DNA of 64,000 nt, taken from Trachythela sp. YZ-2020. Taxonomy: Eukaryota; Cnidaria; Anthozoa; Malacalcyonacea; Clavulariidae. The stretch is taken from contig JADLSH010000393.1 of NCBI GenBank assembly GCA_016169945.1, positions 10,825,501-10,889,500 of the forward strand. The letters run 5' to 3'. Of this stretch, positions 37,025 through 48,688 are shown one piece after another. Position 1 is the first letter of the stretch, and the number at the start of each line of letters is the position of its first letter. The notes beneath the pieces were generated by a model that did not search any database, was not told the DNA's origin, and worked only from the letters and a program-made list of their open reading frames with translations. The translations under genes were made by a program, and so were the position numbers.

Positions 37025-37129
37025 TTGGTTAACGCAATGTAATAAATAAAATATTGCATTGTGCAATTGTATACAGGCCAATATTTAGGAAAAAACAACC
37101 ATCAAAGGATTTTAAAAGCTCAAAGTAAT

Positions 37130-37575
37130 TTAATAATTAACCTTGAATGAGGTTAAGCATAATATGAAGAATTATCAAGGCCGACGTTTGTGTTATCTTC
37201 CGAAGCTGAAAACTGAGGCAGATAACACAATAATAATTCTTCATAACACAATAATAATTCTTCATGGCATGCGAAAACCGAATTCAATAATTATTTTATT
37301 ATTTATTTAAAAGATATAAAAGACATCCGGACGTGAGGGAACGTATTTGGAACGCATTTCCGGAAACGTATGCTCTTTTCTCTCAAATATATACGAACAA
37401 ATATTTCAGGGCCTTTCGTCGCTGAAAGTCTCTATTTTTAAATTCAAACGTATGACGTCAAACCGTGTGTGATATGATGTTACAACTTCATATTTGGCAA
37501 CCATTAAGTTGATATGACGATTTCACCGTTGGCTGTTAGCCAATCAAAAATCATAAATTCTTCTACGAAAATAAT
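37130..37575 (-). repeat. palindromic MITE family P, copy 1
   Basis: Contains a hairpin built on GTGTTATCT..AGATAACAC (about 37190-37225), an ACCGAATTCAATAATTATT block and GATATGACGATTTCACCG next to a TTAGCCAATCAAAA block. The same blocks in reverse order occur at 60290-60710, so the two are inverted copies of one family. Confidence 0.6.
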
Positions 37576-37828
37576 AATAGACTTTATATTGTTCGAAACA
37601 ATTCGTCTGATAATAAGAACAATAGCTGCACTTTTTATTTGATGAGCATTTTACAATTCATCTCTACTACGAATACGTTCATGTTTTAGCAGTATTCCGT
37701 GATTAGCAAAACTGAAGTTAAAATTTTATTTTCATTTGTTATTGTGTCACAATATGTACTATATACTCAAGTGCATCTATATCAAGTCAGACCACAGGCA
37801 TACATTTTAACAATGGGCTATGCTTATG

Positions 37829-38515
37829 CAGTGTTGTAAAAACTACGAAAAAAAAGTAATGAATTATGTGGAAAAGAAATTATTACAATTACTTTCTTTC
37901 AAAAGTAATTAATTACAAATTACTAATTACTTTTCAGATTACCTTTTCTTTATAAGATAATATTTTTATTTAGATTCATCCATATTAATGTTGTTTCCGC
38001 AATGTCCAAAGCAAGGCTAACAACAGTACAATGTCATGCAAGGGCGAAAATCCACATAAAAAAGTAGGGGGGATGGAGCCTGCTAATAGTTATGGAGGCG
38101 TGTAACACGTTTAACAAATTTCAGGGCATTTCCGCATTATTTATAGACACCTCCCGACGCAAGCGTATATAACTTGGGTCTAAGCGTTAGGCTTGTGGGT
38201 TCGTGAGGACTCTTCAACTAAAAACAAAAACGATTTTCAAACTACTAGAAACAGACTGTATTACACATGGACGAAATCGTCGAAATGCGGAATTTGTAAG
38301 GTTGGAAAATGGAAAAAAGTACACCGAAGTAATGCAAAATTACTTTTGCAAAATGTTACTCATTACTTTCAAAAAGTAATTAGTTACGTTACAAAATTAC
38401 TTTCGTACAGAAAGTAATAAATTACCGAAACATTACTCAAAAAGTAATTAGTAACGCGTTACTTTAGTAATTAGTAACGCGTTACTTTAGTAATTAGTAA
38501 CGCGTTACAACACTG
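37829..38515. mobile_element. 687-bp hAT-like element
   Basis: The termini CAGTGTTGTAA and TTACAACACTG are flanked by a perfect 8-bp duplication TGCTTATG (37821-37828 and 38516-38523). Subterminal regions are packed with AGTAATTA/TAATTACT and TTAGTAACGCGTTACT motifs, the latter three times in tandem. A dispersed repeat shared with 4330-4480 sits in the middle (38040-38200), apparently a nested insertion. Confidence 0.9.
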
Positions 38516-39257
38516 TGCTTATGGTCTGATTAATAAATGCGCTCTGACGTTTATACTATTATGTGGCTTTGAGATGGCTTTCACAATATTAGCGAAGTCA
38601 GTTAAATAGCTTAGCCATTTACTCAGAGTGTTACATAGGAATTACGTACAATTAATAGCAAGAAGACGATAATATAGTATCCATATACTCTAAATGACGA
38701 CAATGCTGTGCATTGGGACGAAAAGTACATATTTATCCATTATTAATAACATGAAGTAGTATTCACGGACCTCAAAAGACCAGGAGTACACCTGAACTGA
38801 CCTAAAAGCCATTGCAGCCTTGCATTCACTAGACTGCAGGCCAAACTTTGGCTTTTTTCTGGTTTAAAATTACAATTTAGAGGTAGTGCTTAATTTCTTT
38901 TGACTTCCGAATGGTTAGGACTTCTTTTTCTCAGGATAGTTTTTTTCGAGCATCATTGACCATCCGATTACTCATTAGTCTTTTTGTCGATGAGATCAAA
39001 GAGAAATATTTCTCTTGTCTGCATGCATTTGGCGCGAAAAAACACCTGAGCTAAAATAGTTTATTTTGTAGTATATAAATCTGTAAATATAGTTGAGCCA
39101 AAATTCAAATTTTGGTGTTTCTATTTTAAAATATCATGTAAATTATAGCCGGCTTTGTACGAAGTAATGTGTTAAAATATATTCAACATTTTATGTTTTA
39201 CATGTGTATCAACAATTTATCGTATACACAGTAACAAATGCGTGATGAGTATCTTAA

Positions 39258-39782
39258 GGTGGCTCCCTACAATTTTTTGAAATGTGGAAAATTTACGATT
39301 TAGATAATTTTACGATTTAGATAGTAAATAATTTTTACTTGTTACAAAACAAAAATTGTATGACTTATGTTGAGCAACATTCTAAGAGCTGAAAATTGTT
39401 TACAAAAATGACGTCATCACCGTTGCTATAGTAACAATGACGTTTCAATATGGCCGATATTTTGTCTTTTGTCGCACTTTACTCTTTTTTAAACTTGTTT
39501 AGATGATCTATTGTTCTAGATGAAAATGGTTTATAAAATAAAAAGTAGGGGTAACCAGGCGTTTTTTCGAGTAAAATGCGTTAAAACCTAAAATGTCGGC
39601 CATATTGAAACGTCATTGTTACCATAGCAACGATAATGACGTCAGAATGTTGCTCAATATGACGACTCTTAGAATGTTGCTCAATATATGTGGTACAATT
39701 TTTGTTTGCTAACAAGTAACAGTTCTTCAAAAAAAATCTAAATCATAAATTTACCATATTTCAAAAATTGTAGGGAGCCACC
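39258..39782. mobile_element. 525-bp foldback MITE with TTAA target site
   Basis: TTAA at 39254-39257 and 39783-39786 flanks inverted ends GGTGGCTCCCTAC and GTAGGGAGCCACC. The arms extend inward over 180 bp, including AGCAACATTCTAAGAG and CATTGTTACCATAGCAACG-like blocks. A TTAA duplication is used by piggyBac and Kolobok transposases. No coding region is present. Confidence 0.9.
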
Positions 39783-40219
39783 TTAAAGAAACCACTGACA
39801 TATATACATCATGAATATACCCTTTATATGATGTACATGCATATGTCAGTGAGAGAAACCAACTTGTGCCCAGCGATATTAAACACATTTTTTTATTTAA
39901 ATGGCTGTTTCGTTGTGTGCAATGGCAAGACATGCAGGATAGACAAAGCTTAATTTTGACAAACAATTGGTTTTGGGATATATCAGTTACCATGGTTATG
40001 AGATAATTGACTCCGCAGGGGGTAAAATGGCCAATTTTCAAAACACAATTAAAGAAAATCTAACCATCAGAAAAACACCAAACCAGTTTTGTGGTGTAAA
40101 GATAACAAATATCTAGGGTCTAGACCTAAAAAATATTGTATTTATAATAAAATGGACAAATTGAGACCAGCTGTCTATATGTGAGCAACATTGTCTTAAT
40201 AAGTTCAAGTGTTTGAGTG

Positions 40220-41873
40220 ATCAAAATGACCCTGAAGCATATGTAACTCCTTCTTTTTCCTCGGCTTTGTCACTACGATACTTCCGCCCTGACCGGAGTA
40301 TTTTCCTGCGTACTTTAATCTCGTCCTTTGCTTTGTAATTAGCTTTCTTCACTCTAACAAGATCTGTACATCTCCGATCTCTTTTGTACAGAACTTCCCT
40401 GGCTCCATTCCTGCTTCCTTCAACATATTTAGTGATGCTTGGCAGTCAATATTTAAATTCGCCACAGCATTATAAACACCAAGACGCAGTGTGTCACTTC
40501 CGACAAACACACCCTTTGGAAGATTACCCCAAATAACTCCATTCAAGGACTCATTCTGGTTTTGAGTCTTCCCATCAAAACATCTATCAAGCAAACTATC
40601 TTCACTTAACCTGGTAAAGATTGGCTTGACCTCTTTGATCACCGCTTTCGGGAGACCAGGACCTGCTTTGTACTCATTTGTACCGTTGGTTTTATCCCTA
40701 TTAAATTTTCACCAAGTAGGTAAGACACGGTAGTTATTGTCCTTGGATGAAGCACAGTGAAAAAGAGTGGCATGAATGGCTTTCTTCATTTTCTCTTTAT
40801 TGCCAATGTTGCTTCTAATAGCAATGCCGTAATAGTTTTGTAGCCGATCAATCATCGCATTAGTAAGCTTACCTTTTCCACCCAAACCTTTCGTTTCCTT
40901 TAATTTCCTTAAGGCAGAACCCACTCTTTTCTGCACATGGCCAACACACTCCTTCTTTTCAACAGTAACACCCTTATCTTGATAAGTATTCTGTACTTCC
41001 GCAAATCCTTTGCTGTCCTCATCTCCGAAATATTCGGTGTACTGTAACTTATGTTTATCTTCACTTAGTTCAACTCCGGCTGGCTCCATAGATGGTGCAG
41101 ATCCTTTAAAGTTACTCTTACATTTTCCCGCATGATCAGCTTCGAGTAATTGGCTTCAGGATCAGTGGCTTTATTTAATTTTTGACAACCATGACAAACC
41201 TTGGTTAGGATCTCGATGTCGAGACATTTCCCGGTTTCCATTGACAATACAGTGACACGGCCATTCAGAGATGAATGGCCCCTTCTTTGGCAAGTACCAT
41301 CACACGAAACACTGCACTGGGAAATGCCTGGATTACTGCCACGAATTTCAGATGCAGCATCAGCCATGGTTTCTTCCGCAACAGTTTTTGCTGCCTTTTG
41401 AAGAGCTTTATTGTGGCGTTTGTGAGTACTTGGCTTGTGAGTAGAGGCATGTCCATCAAGCCACAACATTTATTTACAGTTTCTGCTCCTTTGCCAATAG
41501 CAATCATTCCATAAACAATTTTCCTGTTTACTTCGTAAAATGTTTTAATTTTCTTCGAAGTGTGGAAAGAGTGTTGCCAACCACATGAAGAGCAGCGTAG
41601 ATATAGTAGTGAGGAGCAACCTTTTCTTTTGGAGAAGTTCTCAGTAATGTAGAGAAGTTGCTCACCACAGCCACTACAAGCTACTTGTTGTAAAACATTA
41701 GCCAATATTTCCATGCTAAACATCCTGTAGCCAAATATAGACGACTGGCTACAGTTCTCCTCACAAGAATTTGGCAGATGTACCTTCTTTGCTGAAGCTG
41801 ACTGTCCCTCGAATACTTCAATTCCTGCCGGAATTTTCATGTTACACAGGACCCAATTTATTTTCTTTCTCAC
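40220..41873 (-). pseudogene. Mutator-like transposase (PF20700 type), broken
   Basis: Fragments in several frames reconstitute the order of this family. A Cys-rich N-terminal zinc region (CSGCGEQLLY, CSSCGWQHSF) is followed by NRKIVYGMIAIGKG and CCGLMDMP. After a frame change near 41440 come KRHNKALQKAAK, CSVSCDGTCQRRGHSSLNG and VCHGCQ. After another near 41140 come YTEYFGDEDSK, KKECVGHVQKRVG, GLGGKGKLTNAMIDRLQNYY and GIAIRSN. A lone TGA (40706-40708) replaces the expected Cys codon before KFNRDKTNGTNEY, then GPGLPKAV, GKTQNQNESLNGVIW and LGVYNAVANLN. A last shift near 40360 leads to KANYKAKDEIK and EEKEGVTYA, with the stop at 40220. The aspartates of SCDGT and FGDEDS and the glutamate of QNES are the likely catalytic set. 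Dead, but relatively young. Confidence 0.85.
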
Positions 41874-41902
41874 TTAACTGGTTTCCATGATACTTATATT
41901 TG

Positions 41903-41952
41903 CGCTTTCTTTTATAACTTCTAGTCATTTGCGCTTTCTTTTATAACTTCCT
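41903..41952. repeat. 23-bp direct repeat at the LINE 5' junction
   Basis: TTTGCGCTTTCTTTTATAAC occurs at 41903 and again at 41929, immediately before LINE coding sequence begins. Confidence 0.6.
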
Positions 41953-43932
41953 GAACATCCAACAAAGAAACTTAAATCCTTACTCATTAATAGATGAAGC
42001 AACAAGGATAACTATCTCTTCCTCTACTCTTATTGACCATTTTATTACCAATGAACCAGGGAAAATTTCCAAATATGGTGTAATTCACACTGGGATCAGT
42101 GATCACAGTCTTATTTATAGCATAAGAAAGATTAATATAAGCCATAAAGATAATGAAAATATTATTGAAATTAGGAACATGAAAAAATTCAGTGAAGAGA
42201 AATTTTGCATGATTTAGGAACCCAATCGTGGGAGCATGTCTACTTTTTTGAAGACAAGTCTTAGCAGTATGTGGGAAATTTGGAAAGATCTATTCTTACA
42301 AGTCCTAGATAAACATGCCCCTCTTCAAAGCAAAAAAATAAAATCGAAAAGATCTCCTTGGATTAGTAGTCATATAAGACATAGAATGATTGCAAGAGAT
42401 AACTTGAAAAGAAAAGCAATCATTACTAAACTTGAAACAGATTGGGAAAACTATAAAAAAGTTAGAAATGAAACAAATATTCTACTAAGACAAGCAAAAA
42501 GAGATTATTACTCCACGAAAATCTCTGCAGAAAAGCAAAACCCCAAAGCTGCTTGGAAGACAATTAATACTTTGCTTGGTAAACATAACCAACCAACTAG
42601 AGTAAATGAATTAAACGTAAATGATATGAAATTGACCAGCCCCAATAATATTGCTGAGGGTTTCAATACCTTCTTTTCAAATATTGGACCAAACTTAGCT
42701 GAAGAAATTGGTACAACAGAATGCCATTTCAAAGACTACCTTGACAAAACTAATTCTGAATTTACTGCATTCAAATCAGTTACTGTAAACCATGTTTGTC
42801 TTTTATTACGTGAACTATCTGGTAGCAAAGCTACTGGGCGGCCTAGATAAAACATCAAGCAAGATAATTAAAATTGCAGCACCATTGATTTCTGATTCAT
42901 TGACTTACATTTTTAATCAAGCAATTACCCTATGTACTTTTCCACATGAGTGGAAGATTGCAAGAGTAATTCCCCTTTTTAAGAATGGCAAACGCAACTT
43001 GCCAGGAAATTATCGACCAATTTCTGTCTTGCCTGCCATTAGTAAAGTTATGGAACGTATCTTATATACTCAACTTTATGAATATTTGTCCGTAAACAAC
43101 AAACTTTCTGAGAATCAATTTGGTTTCAGAAAATTTCATTCAACTGCTTCAGCTTTACTTGATTGTACGAATGATTGGTACATAAACATGGACAGGAAAT
43201 TGTTCAATTTGGTTGTATTTATAGACTTAAAAAAAGCCTTTGACACTGTTGACCATGAAATCTTATTGCAAAAACTAATGCAAGTTGGAATCACAGGAAA
43301 TGCATTTCTGCTGCTTAAATCTTATTTAACTGGCCGTACTCAAAGATGTGAAGTTAATGGCTCTATTTCAAGTGAAAATGGTGTAAAATGTGGTGTGCCC
43401 CAAGGGTCTATATTAGGACCACTGTTTTTTTACTGTGTATTAATGATTTACCTGCATGCCTGAATAAAACAAAACCCCGGCTGTTTGCTGATGACACAAA
43501 TATCACAGCAGCTGGTGGGTGTTTAAGTGATATTGAAGATGCAGTAAATTTGGATTTAGAAAACCTTCGGAAATGGCTCATGGCAAACAAACTGAGCTTG
43601 AACGTAGCGAAAACTGAATATCAAATTATTGGTACTAAACCAATGCTAAAAAAATCTTCTGCTCAACAGCTTAGAATTCATATTCAAAACAAACCAATAA
43701 AGCAAGTTTTTCAATGCAAAACGCTAGGTGTGACTCTTGATGAAAATCTGTGTTGGAAAAGTAATACAGACACTATTTGTGAAAAGATATCATCTGGAGA
43801 GTATGTTGATAAAAAAAACACTCATTTCTGTGTACAATGCTATAATTCAATCCTATTTCAGCTACTGTTGTGAAGTTTGGAATGTATTTGGTGAAATTCA
43901 ATCAACACGTCTGCAAAAACTTCACATCAGAG
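41953..43932 (+). mobile_element. APE-type LINE ORF2, 5' part of split copy (pseudogene)
   Basis: From 41953 the frame encodes the end of an AP-like endonuclease (STLIDHFITNEP, GVIHTGISDHSLIY). A linker follows at 42236-42850 (HAPLQSKKIKSKRSPWI, GFNTFFSNIGPNLAEEIG). The RT domain (42850-43873) has KIARVIPLFKNG, NYRPISVLPAISKVMERI, ENQFGFRKFHSTASAL, VVFIDLKKAFDTVDHE, KCGVPQGSILGPLFF, LFADDTNI and LGVTLDENLCW. Frameshifts occur near 42205, 42840, 43430 and 43800. The reading is interrupted at 43932 by a 969-bp element and resumes at 44902. The clade is jockey/CR1-like. Its 5' end is truncated. Confidence 0.85.
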
Positions 43933-44901
43933 CACAGGAGCCCCAGGCTCTATTTGCCCGCGCCCGCCTGTGACTTCCTTATAACGAGGGAAGGAAGGAA
44001 ACATTGAGACCAAAATAGCCCAGACTTGGCATATGTTACACAAAACTATCCTCGATTTTTCGCCTTTAAATGCATTTCTTTCGAGATTAATCGATATCTC
44101 CTGCAATAATGATACCGTACAACTCTCAAAACAACGATGCTTTAATCAAAGAGCTTAAATTCGCTCTAAAATCCGTGAGGGAATGACAAAATTTGGCAAA
44201 AATATATCCGCGTGCCAGGTTTGCTGTTAAAAAACCGGAAGTCGTTGAACAACTCAAAATCAGTGAGCTCCATATATATATCTGGAGTAAGAACTTCTAA
44301 TGTTCGGCCAATAGGCCAAGTGAAGCCAAAGATGGCGGCAATTGACGTCCAAACTCATGAAGGTCATAAACAGTTTTCATACCATTTTTCTAGCTAATTC
44401 CAGTTTATACTAACAGATCGCATCGCTAATCAAGTTATTAGTTCATAAAATCATGATGTTATTGTTAACATCGGAGTAAAAACACGAAATTTCGGCACAC
44501 TCCTTGCCGGCTTGTGCAAACCGCGCGGTCGAAAACAATAGAAAGGGATTGGCACTGGACGTCAATTTCCGCCATCTTTGGCTTCACTTTTTGGACATAT
44601 ATATATAGAGCTCACTGCTCAAAATACACTCAAACCTGATTGGACAACTTTGAAATTTGAAATTTTTGTTGATTCATTGTCAATTTGATTAAATCATCGT
44701 TGTTTTGAGAGTTGTACGGTATCATTATTGCAGGGGATATCGATTAATCTCGAAAGAAATGCATTTAAAGGCGAAAAATCGAGGATAGTTTCGTGTAACA
44801 TATGCCAAGTCTGGGCTATTTTGGTCTCAATGTTTCCTTCCTTCCCTCGTTATAAGGAAGTCACAGGCGGGCGCGGGCAAATAGAGCCTGGGCCTCCTGT
44901 G
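43933..44901. mobile_element. 969-bp non-autonomous DNA transposon with 218-bp inverted repeats
   Basis: The arms 43933-44150 and 44684-44901 are nearly identical when inverted (ends CACAGGAG; GGGAAGGAAGGAAACATTGA inside). The 7-bp target duplication ATCAGAG (43926-43932 and 44902-44908) is certain because removing the element restores the LINE frame (LQKLHIRAARIMAHV). An inner inverted pair, CAGTGAGCTC..CATATATATA with a GCCAAAGATGGCGG-like block, lies at 44260-44350 and 44555-44625. No transposase is present. Confidence 0.92.
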
Positions 44902-45063
44902 ATCAGAGCTGCTCGTATTATGGCACATGTGCCAAATGAGGTAGATCAACAAACTGTACTGAATATATTAGGATGGGAACCACTCCAAGAACAAAGAGTG
45001 AAAGCCAAGGCAAAAATAATGTTTAAAACGCTCAATAACATGGGGCCAAACTCACTAAAATAA
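44902..45063 (+). mobile_element. APE-type LINE, 3' part after the split
   Basis: Continues the ORF2 C-terminus: IRAARIMAHVPNEVDQQTVL and LGWEPLQEQRVKAKAKIMF, ending at a TAA. LGWEPL-like motifs are common in the post-thumb region of CR1-like elements. About 35 bases of hairpin (TAGTCGCTGGGGCAC with its complement, 45068-45102) follow. Confidence 0.75.
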
Positions 45064-45102
45064 TTATTAGTCGCTGGGGCACCTGTGCCCACAGCGACTA
45101 TA

Positions 45103-45404
45103 TGTTTCGGCACGCATTTTTGTCGAATCTCAGATTGTTAGCCACAAAATGAACATTACGTCATTATAAATCTGGACTGTCGAATATCGTAGGATGACTT
45201 TGAGCGCTCGTATCTTTGGCGCCCCTCATCCAAAACGGACGAAAATACCACCAATCGATTCAGCAAAAAATACTGTTCTTGGCTAATGCCAAACAAATCG
45301 CTAAACACATTGCTTTACAGATCTCCGTGAGGTTTAACCTTTAATAGTAATCTGGTATATTTATTATATCGGTAAACTAATTATATATTCAGTACCTTTG
45401 GTCG
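45103..45404. other. no gene recognised
   Basis: Intergenic DNA between the LINE 3' end and a short hAT-like MITE. Confidence 0.4.
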
Positions 45405-45412
45405 ATTATAAC

Positions 45413-45609
45413 CAGGGCCGGACCTACGGGGGTCACACCCCCCCCCCCCAGAAATTCTATTTGGAGTTTCAGTCGGCAGAAGTGCTATTTTAGTCAGCAG
45501 ACAAAAATATTTTTGTTGACTAACAGCAATGTAGTCAGTACAAGTTCGTTAGTCAGTCAGTTGAAAGTACCTTACACCCCCCCTGATAAATTTTCTGAGG
45601 ACGGCCCTG
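45413..45609. mobile_element. 197-bp hAT-like MITE
   Basis: The ends CAGGGCCGGAC and GACGGCCCTG are flanked by a perfect 8-bp duplication ATTATAAC (45405-45412 and 45610-45617). The interior repeats TTAGTCAG(T/C)AG motifs and has C tracts. Confidence 0.9.
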
Positions 45610-45927
45610 ATTATAACTTCTGTTTTAAAAACCGTGTGATTTTCGCTAATACACCGTTTCATAGAGCTTTAAAAACAGTACCTACTGACCAACTTTCAAA
45701 GAACAACAATAAAAATTGACAAAGTTACGGCGAAATTTGAAATCTTAGTGTGCGGCCAAACTGGACTTTCAGACAAAAACAACCGGAAGAGGCCCAAAGA
45801 CCATGTTGCTATGGTTTTTTAAGTGGCCGGAATGAATTCCCCAGGGTAAAATACCCTATATAAGATATTTTGTCGTGACTGAAGCGCTTAGGCAAACCAC
45901 AAACTGTGGGCAAACCACAGCCCATTA

Positions 45928-46068
45928 CAGCCTCGTACCCAGGCGCTTTAATGTGCTAAGCGGTTGCGTGACGCACGCGTGGAAACTTGTAGCCACGACG
46001 GGACGGGTTTCCCGCGCGCTCGTGACGTAACCGCGTGTAGCAAGCCAAAGCGCCTGGGTACGAGGCTG
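45928..46068. repeat. foldback with CCTCGTACCCAGG end
   Basis: CAGCCTCGTACCCAGGCGCTTT on the left is mirrored by AAAGCGCCTGGGTACGAGGCTG on the right; the loop is GC-rich with CGTGACG motifs. It belongs to the same family as 36926-37024. Confidence 0.75.
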
Positions 46069-46590
46069 GGCAAAGCATATATAGTCAAACTACGGCAAGC
46101 ACATGCGTGCTGGAAAATACCCGATAAATAAAAAAAAATTCAAAATAAATACGTCTACTCGTCGTATCGAAGCAAAACTTTCTACAAGAAATACACACAT
46201 AAAAAGATAAATTTTCGAATGGAGAAGTCTATTGTCAAATCCAAGAAATAAAGAAGATATTAAAGATTGTTTGAGTTGAACTGGAGGTATGTTTGGGATT
46301 AAACTTTTAGTATTTTTGATTCTGTAATGTTTAGTCGGCAACATAACCCACTGTTAAAAAGCTTATTTTGTAAGGATTCCAATGGTGTTAGTTTCATTTA
46401 TGGAATCTACATTGAAAAAGCGACTCTCGCAAACGTACTCAGGTTTACTCAGGTCGTAATTTCTAAATTATCTTTACGTGAAAGAAAAAAGTACCTTCAG
46501 CGCGAATATGTCTACGGTAAGTACATATTTTATTTGAAAATACGCTCACCTCGCATGAACCTATGCATATTCGTGGTGAGGCCTACACTA

Positions 46591-46771
46591 AAGCCCGTTT
46601 TCCACTAGGCGAATTTGTTCGCGCGAAGCGAAGCCAAAAACAAATTTCGGCAACGTGATTGGTTAGCGAAAAAATTTACCGCGAAGAGCTTTTTCGCTAA
46701 CCAATCACATCGCTGAATTTGTTTCTCGCTTCGCTTCGCGCGAACAAATTCGCCTAGTGGAAAACGGGCTT
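46591..46771. repeat. 181-bp foldback
   Basis: AAGCCCGTTTTCCACTAGGC at the left and GCCTAGTGGAAAACGGGCTT at the right. Inside, the arms continue with GAATTTGTTCGCGCGAAGCG. Near-palindromic over its whole length. Confidence 0.8.
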
Positions 46772-46779
46772 AAAGATGC

Positions 46780-47765
46780 TGAGCGATTTCGAACGGAGGA
46801 TTAGGGTTACGTTTGGGTTAGGTTCGGGGTAGATTTGATGTAAGGGTTAGAGTCGGGCTATGCGGGCAAATGGGCAATTCCTCAACAAACAGTAGTAGTT
46901 GTCTTAATTGGCCTTTTTCAGAGCTCACGTCAACTGTTCCAGTAGCCTGCACGGCTACGGTTCCAGCTAATAGCATTATGCTGGGAACATACTAGATACA
47001 GTATCAAATATATTAACTCATCAGAGAAATTGTGATTTTTGTCATGAAGGATTATCGACAATTTTACCAAGATAAACTTATCAGATATTTTGTCCAACTA
47101 AGCCGAGTGGTACCGGCGTCCACCTTGTAAGCGCTCGCACGCGGATCTAAAATACCTGATCGCTCTGACCTGATCGTAAGTTAGGATGCGGGCAGGTTAG
47201 GGTGGGGGTTGGGTGCGGGTAAGGTTCAGGTTACTTTTTGTTGAAAACAGCGTGAATGTTGTATGTACGCATGCGTAATATTATGTCGGACAAATAGCGG
47301 TTACACATTGGATCCGATGTCGGACGAATATCCACGGCGTATAAAATATATCTTCGAAAACTTTGAAATAAACATGCATGTGAAGATATTCGAGACAGTG
47401 AACTGGACTTCCAGCAGTTATTTAGAAATTGAATAGAAATACTTCAAGAGAACCGATTATATTTGACAGGAAAACGCAAAACAAATTCGTTGCTAAGGGC
47501 GTTGCTATGGGAAAACAAATTAAATACCCAAGGAACTTGTCCAAATTTATGCACAAACATCAAGATTTCGACCAAATAAACCCCAGAATCGGATTCAGGA
47601 ATAATGAAAGTACTATATTAGCAACGTTTTGAAATTTACAAAAATTCAAATAATTTTGTGTGAACCTTTTATTGATTTCAAACATGAAACTAAGGCACAA
47701 TTGATAAACCTTACGAGTTACGATAAACTTAATTAAGGATTTAGGTAAGTAATCTGTTCGTGTTA
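46780..47765. other. no gene recognised
   Basis: Intergenic DNA with G-rich TTAGGGT-like scraps (46798-46860, 47180-47230). A phrase resembling a tRNA A-box, AGCCGAGTGGTACCGGCG (47102-47119), has no box B and is not called a tRNA. Confidence 0.4.
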
Positions 47766-47772
47766 AATCTTC

Positions 47773-47998
47773 TGTGCACCCGTTCCACCCATAGTCTGCA
47801 CCCGCATTGCACCCAGAAAGTTGTGAATACAAAAAGCAAGGGGTGCACTTGCACCCGCTGCACCCGTGGTTCCTGTTTACAGTATTGTGCACCCGTTCCA
47901 CCCATAGTCTGCACCCGCATTGCACCCAGAAAGTTGTGAATGCAAAAAGCAAGGGGTGCACTTGCACCCGATGCACCCGTGGTTCCTGTTTACAGTAT
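47773..47998. repeat. 113-bp tandem duplication rich in GCACCCG
   Basis: Two head-to-tail copies (starting at 47773 and 47886) differ at only a few positions. Each contains about five CACCC-type boxes such as TGCACCCG. The minus-strand 170-codon frame here merely reads through the duplication. Confidence 0.9.
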
Positions 47999-48688
47999 TG
48001 AAATATAAAATATATCATTTTAAAACTAGTGACTTTATCTTTCAAATGATGTGTTGTGTTTGGGTAATTCAAGTGTGATCCATGTATGCGGCAGGAAAAT
48101 TCACCTTAAAATGTGTAGATTATTGATTTGGATTCGTAATTTCAAAAAATTACTTACGTCTTACGGAAAGCTAGCCCACAAAAAAGGATTCTGCCTTCAC
48201 TGCTTCACTGCCTAATTGATTCATACGTAGTTTCAAATTAACGATCAAAGATATATGAATAAGCTTATATATGGACGATTTTGTCTAGTCCAGTCTGTAA
48301 AAGGTATATTGACGAGCTAGCCGACAAGCAAGTATTTTTATTCGGCAAATATCGGACTTTATTCTAAACAGAAAATTGTTGAAATAGTCGTATTTTTCAA
48401 AAATTTACGTCCATTGAACTAGATCGACCTGCCGTTCAATGGAGTAGTATGAATTTGACAACCCGCTAACAATATTGTTATGTTTACTGGTGGAAGCAAA
48501 ACATGTGTGATGTCGTCAGACTAGCTATTGACTATGAACTAGCCATATATATATAATATAGCATGTATATTTAGTAATAACGAAGTAAATAAGAGTAAGC
48601 TAGTATATGATATTTTGCAATAAATCACGGTCAGATAAGATATCTTGTAGTTCTTGTGTGTTGTAAGGTTTCTGGTGAAGAAATAGAT

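Noticed and set aside
41201..41514. Plus-strand ORFs inside the Mutator-like transposase
   Set aside because: Antisense shadows of the transposase frames.
47098..47165. Ser/Leu-type tRNA-like phrase
   Set aside because: A-box resemblance only; the cloverleaf cannot be completed.
47560..48072. 170-codon minus-strand ORF with internal protein repeat
   Set aside because: The repeat is just the 113-bp tandem DNA duplication read in frame; no signal, domain or splice logic.
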